DNA of 64,000 nucleotides from Pseudomonas sp. FP198 (lineage in GTDB: Bacteria > Pseudomonadota > Gammaproteobacteria > Pseudomonadales > Pseudomonadaceae). The DNA is taken from positions 1,071,501 to 1,135,500 of the forward strand of contig NZ_CP117452.1 of assembly GCF_030687895.1 (NCBI RefSeq), given 5' to 3'. The position numbers were made by a program, and so were the translations under genes. Shown piece after piece: positions 28,481 through 35,415 of the stretch (positions are counted from its first letter, which is position 1; every line of letters starts with the position of its first letter). The notes under the pieces are model-generated. The model was not told where the DNA came from. It saw only the letters and a program-made list of their open reading frames with translations, and did no database searches.

Positions 28481-29273
28481 GCACATCTATGTACCGTTGA
28501 TTACGCCCCTTGATGAGCATTCGCATGTCTGCGAAGCCAGCGTGCGCAAGTTGCTGCATAGTTCGCGGCCGTTTGTCGATGGCTACATCCCGTGCCTGAC
28601 ATCCGGTGAAGGTTGGCGGCTTGGGAAGCGCGACTGGCAGCGCATGCTGGAGCTGACGCTGGCGCACGCGCAAGATAAAACCGTCATCGCCGGCATTGAA
28701 CGGGCGACCACCGCCGAAGTCATCGAATATGCGCGGTTGGCGCAAACCCATGGGGCCCAGGCGGTCATGTTTACTTCGCCTTTCGCTTCAGGCACCAGCC
28801 AGCAAGACATGATCGATCACTACCGGGCGGTCCATGACGCCACGTCGCTGGATATCTTCATCTACAACGAGTCGGCCCTCTCAGGTAATGAAAAAAGCTT
28901 CGACACCTTGCTTGCCATCGCCCAGTTACCGAGAGTCATCGGCATCAAGGATTCACCTTCCCAGCCGCGCGTCCAGAGTGAAATCGAGCGCCTGCGCAAC
29001 GAGGGGCTGGATTACTTCATCGGTTGGGAAATGCTGTTGGCGAGAGAGCTGGAGTCCGACGGCAATGTCGTGTCGTTGGCCAATCTTGAGCCAGCGCTTT
29101 GCCGGCTGGCGATCAGTGCCCGACAAACCATGGTCGGTGGCCTGGTGGCGACGCTCAATGAGCAATTCGAACTGGCCGCGGACGATTGGTACGCTCATGT
29201 CAAAAAGGAACTCAAGGCACGCGGCGTCATCAGCACCGACCGAGTCTTCGCAGAGCAGGAGGTCATGGCATGA
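28470..29273 (+). CDS. Dihydrodipicolinate synthase/N-acetylneuraminate lyase-family protein
   Basis: 267 aa, starting inside the previous gene with AGGAGG nine bases upstream. The TIM-barrel class I aldolase motifs are present: TSGEG (44-48), catalytic Tyr132 in IFIYNESAL and Schiff-base Lys160 in VIGIKDSP. The family condenses or cleaves pyruvate-type ketoacids with aldehydes. It is shorter than housekeeping DapA (~292 aa) and sits in a secondary-metabolite context, so a dedicated C-C bond step is more likely than lysine synthesis. Confidence 0.85.
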   Translation: MSAKHIYVPLITPLDEHSHVCEASVRKLLHSSRPFVDGYIPCLTSGEGWRLGKRDWQRMLELTLAHAQDKTVIAGIERATTAEVIEYARLAQTHGAQAVMFTSPFASGTSQQDMIDHYRAVHDATSLDIFIYNESALSGNEKSFDTLLAIAQLPRVIGIKDSPSQPRVQSEIERLRNEGLDYFIGWEMLLARELESDGNVVSLANLEPALCRLAISARQTMVGGLVATLNEQFELAADDWYAHVKKELKARGVISTDRVFAEQEVMA

Positions 29274-30127
29274 GCGACCTGCAGAAACAACTGTTCCTGG
29301 CAAATCGCGCCTGCATCAAGCAGCTCAAGCCATTGGAAAGCCATATCCTGGCCTTCGAGCGTGACTGGATCGAGTCGACCATCGACAAGACGCGGACCGC
29401 CAATCCGCCGACTGATCTCGCCACGTTACGCAAGCAACTGGCTGAACTGGTGGAGATCGACCGCAGCGAGGTGCCGCCCAGCGCGGTGTATGTCAGCGAG
29501 CATATGAACCTTGAGGAATTCAAGATCCTGGTGCAGGAATTCGCCCTGGATGGCTTGACCGAGGCGCAGGTCTTTTACCACCTCATGCCCCGTCTCAGCC
29601 TGGCCGCGCAAATGCCGATGTTACGCATGATGATCGACGAGTTCGGGTCCGGTAACCTCAAGCGGTCCCACACCACGTTGTATATCGATCTGCTCAATGA
29701 GTTGCAGATGCCCACTGACCTGGCCTTCTATATCGACGTCAACGCGCCGGCCGGTTTCTCGTTTCCCAACATGTTCTGCTGGTTGACGATGAGGGCGGAT
29801 GATCCGTCGTACTTCGCCGGCGTCATCACCTACTTCGAAACCGTCGTGCCATTCTTTTTTGAATGCTACACGTCGATCTGCTCGCGGTTGCAGATCAAAG
29901 CCCACACCTACTATTCCGAGCATGTCCATATTGATGTTTTCCACGCCATTGAAGGCCAGCGGTTGCTCAAAGCGATGGACGTGGCGGGCGACCTCGATCC
30001 TGTCAAGGCGTGGGAGGGCATCTGCATGGGACGTGACATCACTAACGCCGCGTTTGATGCGGCCGTCGATAAGGCCAGGCGCCAAAAACACTTCGACAAG
30101 GAGCGCATGATTGAGCGAGCCATCTGA
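29270..30127 (+). CDS. Heme-oxygenase-like diiron oxidase (iron-containing redox enzyme family)
   Basis: 285 aa, ATGA overlap with the previous gene. The family signature DEFGSGNLKRSHTTLY (E124, H134) and the C-terminal ligand cluster YYSEHVHIDVFHA (H218, D222, H225) are clear, with an earlier Glu in EHMNLEEFKILVQEF. HDO enzymes such as UndA and BesC-type proteins use a diiron centre and O2 for C-C cleavage, N-oxygenation or desaturation. Which of these happens here is unknown. The Rieske protein encoded next is a plausible electron donor. Confidence 0.85.
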   Translation: MSDLQKQLFLANRACIKQLKPLESHILAFERDWIESTIDKTRTANPPTDLATLRKQLAELVEIDRSEVPPSAVYVSEHMNLEEFKILVQEFALDGLTEAQVFYHLMPRLSLAAQMPMLRMMIDEFGSGNLKRSHTTLYIDLLNELQMPTDLAFYIDVNAPAGFSFPNMFCWLTMRADDPSYFAGVITYFETVVPFFFECYTSICSRLQIKAHTYYSEHVHIDVFHAIEGQRLLKAMDVAGDLDPVKAWEGICMGRDITNAAFDAAVDKARRQKHFDKERMIERAI

Positions 30128-30347
30128 ATTCTATCGTCCGGGCACGTTCGCCGTCGTAATCGACGATCAGCACTTTGAAGTGCCGCATACTTGCCCACAC
30201 CGCGCCGGATGGCTGGAGCACGGGGTGATCAATCAGCAGCGTAAAAGCATCACCTGCCCCTTGCACTTTTCGGTGTTCAGCCTGGAAACGGGCGAGCAAC
30301 TCAGTGGACCGCCTTGTGGGCGCCTTGAGGTGAAGCGCTTGAGTTAG
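30111..30347 (+). CDS. Minimal Rieske [2Fe-2S] ferredoxin-like protein
   Basis: 78 aa. The cluster ligands are C28 and H30 (CPHRAGWLEHG) and C49 and H52 (CPLHFSVFSLETGE), the standard Rieske C-x-H / C-x2-H pattern. The start is TTG at 30111, with AAGGAG seven bases upstream and a 17-base overlap with the oxidase gene. No ATG fits the frame. It likely shuttles electrons to the upstream diiron oxidase. It closes the operon and is followed by a hairpin. Confidence 0.85.
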   Translation: MSEPSEFYRPGTFAVVIDDQHFEVPHTCPHRAGWLEHGVINQQRKSITCPLHFSVFSLETGEQLSGPPCGRLEVKRLS

Positions 30348-30380
30348 CACCCAAGTTGACGGTGCGGTATTACTGTCGTT

Positions 30381-30410
30381 CGCCGCGTCCTCTTGGGGAT
30401 GCGGCGGTTT
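30381..30410 (+). terminator. Putative terminator after the quorum-sensing operon
   Basis: CGCCGCGTCC-TCTT-GGGGATGCGGCG is a GC-rich stem-loop 34 bases past the Rieske stop, followed by a short T-run (GTTT). The weak U-tail lowers confidence. Confidence 0.45.
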
Positions 30411-30470
30411 CCGTCAAGGTTGGCAGTTGCGCGCCAGCCCACCGATTGCCCATGCCCGGATAGCCCACCC

Positions 30471-31172
30471 ATGATCAAATGGTTCAAGACCCTCACCCGA
30501 ACGGATGTCATTGCAACACTCGCCTTGGTCGTCTCCATTGCGTCCGCCTACTTCAGCTACCAGCAATACCAGGACGGCATCGCCAGTCGCAAGACGCCGA
30601 TCATTGTCCGTGTCGGTGCTGAACACGACAAAATTTCGTTCTTCAAGCCCCACGCCGACTTCCCGGTACTCTTCAAACAGCGTTACAAGATCATCCTGAC
30701 CAACAACAGCTTCAATCCGGAAAGCGTCATTGACTGGCGAATATGGGAGCGCCGGGAGGAGGGCGGCGGGCAGTACATCGGCATGAAATCCAAGCTGCTC
30801 GACTCCACGGGAATGCCGATGACCTTGCCATTCCTGATCGCTGCGAAAGAAAGCAAAGTGCTCTTCGTCGACGTTGGCCAGAAAGTCACGCCAGAGGCGT
30901 GGGCGGCGGTGGGACCCGCGGTGAACCTTGGAAGAGAACTGGACTGGTTCGACGCAGACAGGATTTTTGCCGACGCGGGTTATCCACAGTTCGGCCAGCT
31001 TGCGCCGGGAGAAAGCTCCCGGTATCAGGACCTGCAAGTCAACCGCTGGACCAAGGGCCCCGCGTACCAGGAATTCCAGTTGAACTTCACCAAGGCCGAT
31101 GGCTACGAAGTAGCTGCGCAGTTATCGCTGAATGTCAGTGATGTTTATCCACAGGGGGAGGCGGTGCGGTAG
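30471..31172 (+). CDS. Membrane-anchored protein of unknown function
   Basis: 233 aa from MIKWFKTLTRTDVIATLALV. One N-terminal transmembrane helix (about residues 13-32, ALVVSIASAYFSYQQYQ) anchors a soluble ~200-residue domain rich in beta strands with no recognised motif. The orientation suggests an inner-membrane anchor. It is co-directional with the quorum-sensing operon, but a terminator-like hairpin lies between, so it is probably separate. Confidence 0.7.
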   Translation: MIKWFKTLTRTDVIATLALVVSIASAYFSYQQYQDGIASRKTPIIVRVGAEHDKISFFKPHADFPVLFKQRYKIILTNNSFNPESVIDWRIWERREEGGGQYIGMKSKLLDSTGMPMTLPFLIAAKESKVLFVDVGQKVTPEAWAAVGPAVNLGRELDWFDADRIFADAGYPQFGQLAPGESSRYQDLQVNRWTKGPAYQEFQLNFTKADGYEVAAQLSLNVSDVYPQGEAVR

Positions 31173-31183
31173 ATGGACGCCAG

Positions 31184-31423
31184 CTAGGCTAGGACACCAA
31201 TAAACAAATCCAGATTTGTTGGGAGAGGTACGCCGATAATTTTAGAAATTTCTGTGACCTGTTCATTCGTCAGCAGCCATTCCCCTTCAGCCATTGCGTT
31301 AAGACTTCCATGGCCTAAAAGCTGCACGATTTGACCATTGAAGGATTCATCCAAATCGAGATCGAATTGAAGCGAATCATCTTCTTCCCCGTCCGGTAAG
31401 AATCCACTGATAGATAGGTACAT
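31184..31423 (-). CDS. Candidate immunity protein for the adjacent bacteriocin
   Basis: 79 aa, acidic (LPDGEEDDSLQFDLDLDESF), eight bases downstream of the ribonuclease bacteriocin gene in the same direction, with AGGAG before its ATG. Size, charge and position fit an immunity protein that would neutralise the strongly basic toxin domain. The sequence does not obviously match the classical colicin E3 immunity protein, so the assignment rests on context. Confidence 0.6.
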   Translation of the reverse strand: MYLSISGFLPDGEEDDSLQFDLDLDESFNGQIVQLLGHGSLNAMAEGEWLLTNEQVTEISKIIGVPLPTNLDLFIGVLA

Positions 31424-31431
31424 AAGAACTC

Positions 31432-32769
31432 CTATTTCTCTACTTTGCGGCCGGGTTTGGCCGGTTTGGTTTGCGCGCCGGTATCGGCGTTGTACTCCCC
31501 CAAATGCTCGCCCTGCTTGTTGTACAGTTCCACTCTACCGTTTTCAGAATCCCATTCGTAGATACGCCCCTTCTTATCTTTCCAACGCCTGCGAGAGCTG
31601 CCGCCACCTTGCACCCGTGATTTGAACCGGACATGACGTGCATCAGGAAACGCAGCCAGCAATTTTGGAGCAGGATGATAACTATGATCCCCACCAAAGG
31701 GCCGGGTAAACACTACATAAAGCGACTTCAGCCCCGTATCCGCCGGAAATACCAGAATCCAGTCTTCGGCCGTGATGTCTTCACCGGGCAACCCACCAAT
31801 CTGGCTGTCGACATCCTCCGCTATCGGATGGACGAAGATCGTGTCCAGCTGTTTGCCAATATCCTCCGGATAGGTCAGCGGCGGAAGCGAGCCATGCGGG
31901 GTCTCCTGGGGTGTCCAGATAAGGGTGACGTCGTTGAGCTTGGCTTCCATGGCGGTCTGGCCGGCGTTCCAGGTCACCTGTACGGTGCGCACCGAGTCGT
32001 CGCCGGACGGGCCGCTGTGGATGCCATATACCTGGAGCACGCCTTCGGCATCGCGGCGTAATTGGAAGCGCACGCGGGTGGTGGCGTGGCTCAGGCGGCG
32101 TAGCTGGTCATCGGTGTACAGCGTGCCGTCGTTCATCTTCGCCGGGAGCATGCCCAGGACGAAGACGCTGGCTGGGCCGCCGGCACCGCGTAGCGCCCAG
32201 GTCAGGCGCTGTTGCATGATCCCGCCGCCAGCGATGCGGCCCAGCGCCAGGTCAGCGCCGAGGGCCGAGGCAATGGCGGTACTCGCCGAGGGCATGAGCA
32301 TGGCGCCCGCCACCATGATCCGGCCGAAATTCGAGGCCGGTTCGCGGGTGGTGCCGGCGCCTGTGTTGCACCAGTTTTCCGCGCTGCAGGATTTGGCAAA
32401 CACCAGGTCTTCGCGTGGCTTGGGCTGCGGCCATCGTTCCGGGGGCCTGCGAACCGGTTCAGGCTCCGGTTTGTGGCGCGGCATCGAACCAGCGCCCGAG
32501 CCGACGAACGCCATGCTCACCAATAACAAGTCGCCGTTCCTGACGGCCTTGACGATATCGATGCCTCCGTGGACTCTCGAGTGTATTCGATACTGATCCG
32601 GCCCATAGACGGTGAGGCCGTTCATCAGCGCGCTCTCGACCGTAAGCGCGGCAACATCGGCAGCCACGGTCGACTCAAAGCTTTTTTCCCCCCACCTTAT
32701 CAAGCGCATTGCGTTCCTTTGCGTTTCAAGTAGGCGGGCCATTCTGGTGAGGCGTTCCCTGACCAGCAA
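31432..32769 (-). CDS. S-type pyocin-like bacteriocin with colicin E3-type ribonuclease domain
   Basis: 445 aa if started at TTG 32769; ATGs at 32742 and 32709 are alternatives. The central ~200 residues resemble the pyocin S translocation domain (LTWALRGAGGPASVFVLGML). The last ~85 match the colicin E3/cloacin 16S-rRNA nuclease: HSYHPAPK, GGGSSRRRWKDKKGRIYEWD, GEHLGEYNADTG, and basic KPGRKVEK. In E3 the catalytic set is D510, H513, E517, R545; here it reads D, N, E, R, so the His is Asn. No receptor-binding N-terminus is present. The open frame continues 20 codons upstream to a stop next to a repeat, so the gene may be 5'-truncated. Confidence 0.8.
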   Translation of the reverse strand: MLVRERLTRMARLLETQRNAMRLIRWGEKSFESTVAADVAALTVESALMNGLTVYGPDQYRIHSRVHGGIDIVKAVRNGDLLLVSMAFVGSGAGSMPRHKPEPEPVRRPPERWPQPKPREDLVFAKSCSAENWCNTGAGTTREPASNFGRIMVAGAMLMPSASTAIASALGADLALGRIAGGGIMQQRLTWALRGAGGPASVFVLGMLPAKMNDGTLYTDDQLRRLSHATTRVRFQLRRDAEGVLQVYGIHSGPSGDDSVRTVQVTWNAGQTAMEAKLNDVTLIWTPQETPHGSLPPLTYPEDIGKQLDTIFVHPIAEDVDSQIGGLPGEDITAEDWILVFPADTGLKSLYVVFTRPFGGDHSYHPAPKLLAAFPDARHVRFKSRVQGGGSSRRRWKDKKGRIYEWDSENGRVELYNKQGEHLGEYNADTGAQTKPAKPGRKVEK

Positions 32770-32837
32770 TGCAAGGACCTTTGCGGCATATGTCTGGCTT
32801 GGAAAAACGCTACAGATCTGAGCAGTACATCATCCCC

Positions 32838-32956
32838 GTGGCGAGGGAGCTTGCTCCCGCTGGGGTGCGCAGCAGCCCCCGGCGGTACGCAAGACGAAAA
32901 TGGTTGGCAGGTTATGCGACTGCTGCGCAGCCGAGCGGGAGCAAGCTCCCTCGCCA
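32838..32956. repeat. Pseudomonas intergenic palindromic repeat pair
   Basis: GTGGCGAGGGAGCTTGCTCC and the inverse GGGAGCAAGCTCCCTCGCC around a 70-base centre containing GGGTGCGCAGCAGCCC-like and GCTGCGCAGCC-like arms. It directly precedes the apparent 5' end of the bacteriocin gene. Confidence 0.85.
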
Positions 32957-33000
32957 GGGGATTGATGTGGTTCAACGGATCGCGGTGCGGCAGCGGTGGT

Positions 33001-34503
33001 TCACTCGAAGCTCAACACTTCACAGCCCTTGGCCTCGACCATGTCGCTGAAGACCGGCAAGCGCGCCACAAACTCCGTCTCGAACGCCAGATACCGATCC
33101 TGCGCCGGCACATAACGAATCTCCGGTTTGATTCGCGGCAGGTCCTTGGACGTCAGCTTCAGTACCTCGTTGCTCCGTTGGTTCCAGAACCACGCCAGCG
33201 TGTGTGTGCCGAAAGTGTTGGCGCGGTAGCTCCACACCCACCAGTCGCCATGCCCACGCGCGACGTGAAGTTGGCCATGAAACGTGCGCAAAGTGATCAC
33301 CTGTTTGGGCTGGGTGACCAGCAGGCGGGTGTCCTGGCGCAGCTCACTGCCGAAGCCGTCCAGCGTCGCCTGGGTCTTGGCGCCGGTGATGAAGTTGAAG
33401 CGCCACGCCAGCAACACTGTCTCCTGATACCCCGCGTGCTCGAGGTTCTGCCGCGCGCCTTCGCTGAACAGCAGAATCTCGTCACCGCCCAGATACGCCG
33501 TGGCTGGCCGCAGCTTGTAGGCTTCGGCTGGCATCGGTTTGGCGGGGACGGCCCGGTGCGGCGGGTCCAGGTTCCAGACCCAGCAGCGCTTGCCGTTGTG
33601 CTGCATGAACAACAAGCGGCGGGGGCCGATGGGCAGGATTGTCAGCTCCTCCGAATCCTCGAAGATCACCTCGCTGCTGTCCCCCGTGATCCGCCAGATT
33701 CGCGTCAGATGCTCGGGCTGGTAAATGCGCTGGCGCTCGAAAATCTCCTCGTCGACCACGACACAAGGCTCTTCGAATGCCTGCCAGTGCATTCCGGCAG
33801 GGCCGAACTCTTCGATGATATCGCCCCGGAGGACCTCGTATTTGAACCGATCATCCGCACTGTAATCGCCGTGTTTGACCTGGCGCCTCCACAGGCTGCG
33901 CTGGGCGTTGGCGTCGATCAGCCGCAGATCGGCGCCGTCCACGCCATCGGTGCGCTGTTCGAGCATGTCCTGTTCGGCGGGCGGCCATTGGTTGTAGTCG
34001 ATCAGAAAGCACAGCCAACGGTCTTCGTCCTGCTCGGTTATCGCGGCCCAACCGTTGCGGTAGTTGTATGCATGAACATAGGTGGGGCCGGGATAGTCAT
34101 GGACTTCCTGCAACCATTTGACTTTGCCGCGCTTGGGTTTGGCCGGTTTGCGCGCTTTCACCGCAGGTGGCTCGATCAACGTCGCCGTGATCCTCGGCTC
34201 CCCGTGGGGGCTTTGCCAATGCTGGGCAAACGCCTCACGCTGATCGGAAGGAAAAATCACCGGCCGATAATCGTCGCCACCGGCATCCAGGTTCCACAAG
34301 TCATAACCCTGACCCGCCAACACCGGTGCCAACGCCTCGAAGCAGACCTCGGGCATCTCGTTGGACAGCTCATCCAACAAAACCTCGAACCCCGGGCCGG
34401 CAAACACACCGACGTCGGGATAGTAATGCTGCAACAGCCCGAGCAAGTCGCTGCCCGGTGTTTTCCAATCGATATGAACCAATGGGTCAAAACGAGCTGC
34501 CAT
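33001..34503 (-). CDS. Protein of unknown function (500 aa)
   Basis: 500 aa from the second Met (ATG 34503; AAGGAAA is eight bases upstream). No signal peptide or membrane segment. The N-terminal ~110 residues (FDPLVHIDWKTPGSDLLGLL ... CFEALAPVLAGQGYDLWNLD) look like a compact alpha/beta module. A Lys/Pro-rich linker (KARKPAKPKRGK) follows, and then ~370 residues of aromatic-rich short strands that read like a beta-propeller. It is not recognised. Its proximity to a bacteriocin is the only contextual hint. Confidence 0.65.
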   Translation of the reverse strand: MAARFDPLVHIDWKTPGSDLLGLLQHYYPDVGVFAGPGFEVLLDELSNEMPEVCFEALAPVLAGQGYDLWNLDAGGDDYRPVIFPSDQREAFAQHWQSPHGEPRITATLIEPPAVKARKPAKPKRGKVKWLQEVHDYPGPTYVHAYNYRNGWAAITEQDEDRWLCFLIDYNQWPPAEQDMLEQRTDGVDGADLRLIDANAQRSLWRRQVKHGDYSADDRFKYEVLRGDIIEEFGPAGMHWQAFEEPCVVVDEEIFERQRIYQPEHLTRIWRITGDSSEVIFEDSEELTILPIGPRRLLFMQHNGKRCWVWNLDPPHRAVPAKPMPAEAYKLRPATAYLGGDEILLFSEGARQNLEHAGYQETVLLAWRFNFITGAKTQATLDGFGSELRQDTRLLVTQPKQVITLRTFHGQLHVARGHGDWWVWSYRANTFGTHTLAWFWNQRSNEVLKLTSKDLPRIKPEIRYVPAQDRYLAFETEFVARLPVFSDMVEAKGCEVLSFE

Positions 34504-34604
34504 CACCGCTGTTTCCTTGTGGTTTCTCTGCGTATCCTAGCTGCACACCACCCACCTCAAGCAAACCAATAAGCCGATTTGATTGATTGGTCGGGCACAG
34601 ACTA

Positions 34605-34696
34605 CTGTGGGAGCGAGCCTGCTCGCGAAAGCGGTGGGTCAGCTTGCAAAGGTGTTGGATGTACCGCCGCCTTCGCGAGCAGGCTCGCTCCCACAG
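34605..34696. repeat. Paired REP (REPIN-like) element
   Basis: CTGTGGGAGCGAGCCTGCTC followed by GCGAAAGCGG, and the inverted copy CCGCCTTCGCGAGCAGGCTC followed by GCTCCCACAG, separated by ~35 bases. Two inverted REPs form the structure of a REPIN, mobilised in trans by RAYT transposases. Confidence 0.85.
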
Positions 34697-34709
34697 GTAG
34701 TTCAGTGAC

Positions 34710-35150
34710 TCAAAACTCCGGAAACTCCCCCAGATAACAAACCGGCGAACTCGAATCCGCCTGCTTCTCCACCTCATCCTCCAGCCACTGCGCCAACACC
34801 ACCGCATTGTTCTCAACCGTCGACTTGGCCGCATACACCAACGTCAACGTCCCACACCGCGCAACATCTACCAGTTTCCACCAGTGTTCTGGCCGCGCCG
34901 CCAGCTGACCCCGATAGGCCGCGCTGAACTCGGCAAATGAAAGCGTCCCCGCTTTGAACGCCTTGCGTAACTCATGCGAAGGCCCCACCTCCGGCAGCCA
35001 GTCAGCAATTGCCAATGCGTCCTTGCGACAATTACGTGGCCACAAGCGGTCCACCAAAACCCGCACGCCGTCCTCGGCGCTGGCGGTTTCGTAGGCGCGC
35101 TTGCATCGGATCATCAACATCTGCCTGTCGAAGTGGGACCGCGTCAGCAT
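34710..35150 (-). CDS. DUF488 domain-containing protein
   Basis: About 146 aa. The DUF488 core starts MIRCKRAYETASAEDGVRVL and includes LVDRLWPRNCRKDALAIADW, HELRKAFKAG and LVYAAKSTVENNAVVL. The biochemical role of the family is unknown. Three Met codons (35150, 35120, 35114) could be the start and none has a strong ribosome site; the first is reported. Confidence 0.85.
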   Translation of the reverse strand: MLTRSHFDRQMLMIRCKRAYETASAEDGVRVLVDRLWPRNCRKDALAIADWLPEVGPSHELRKAFKAGTLSFAEFSAAYRGQLAARPEHWWKLVDVARCGTLTLVYAAKSTVENNAVVLAQWLEDEVEKQADSSSPVCYLGEFPEF

Positions 35151-35415
35151 AGGTCGCCCGCGACGAGGCGACCAGCCTCCATCCACTGCACTTTACCCAG
35201 CCTTTGTGAAAAAAAGTTCACTCGATCCCTTCAATCAAAAGCCGTGGGCGCTCAAGCAAAGGTGCGCTCCGCAGGCGGCAGAGATGATGACGCGGAGCAC
35301 TGTGGGGATTTTCGAGCCGTCATCCGTCCGGAGGCGGTTTTCCATTTGATTTGTCGACAGCGAACCGCCTGGTCGTCATGGCACGGCCCGCCGTATTAAG
35401 GATGAGTGAACAAAA

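Noticed and set aside
32851..34572. 573-codon plus-strand frame over the 500-aa unknown
   Set aside because: It starts inside a palindromic repeat and has shadow composition; the minus-strand frame has a ribosome site and protein-like sequence.
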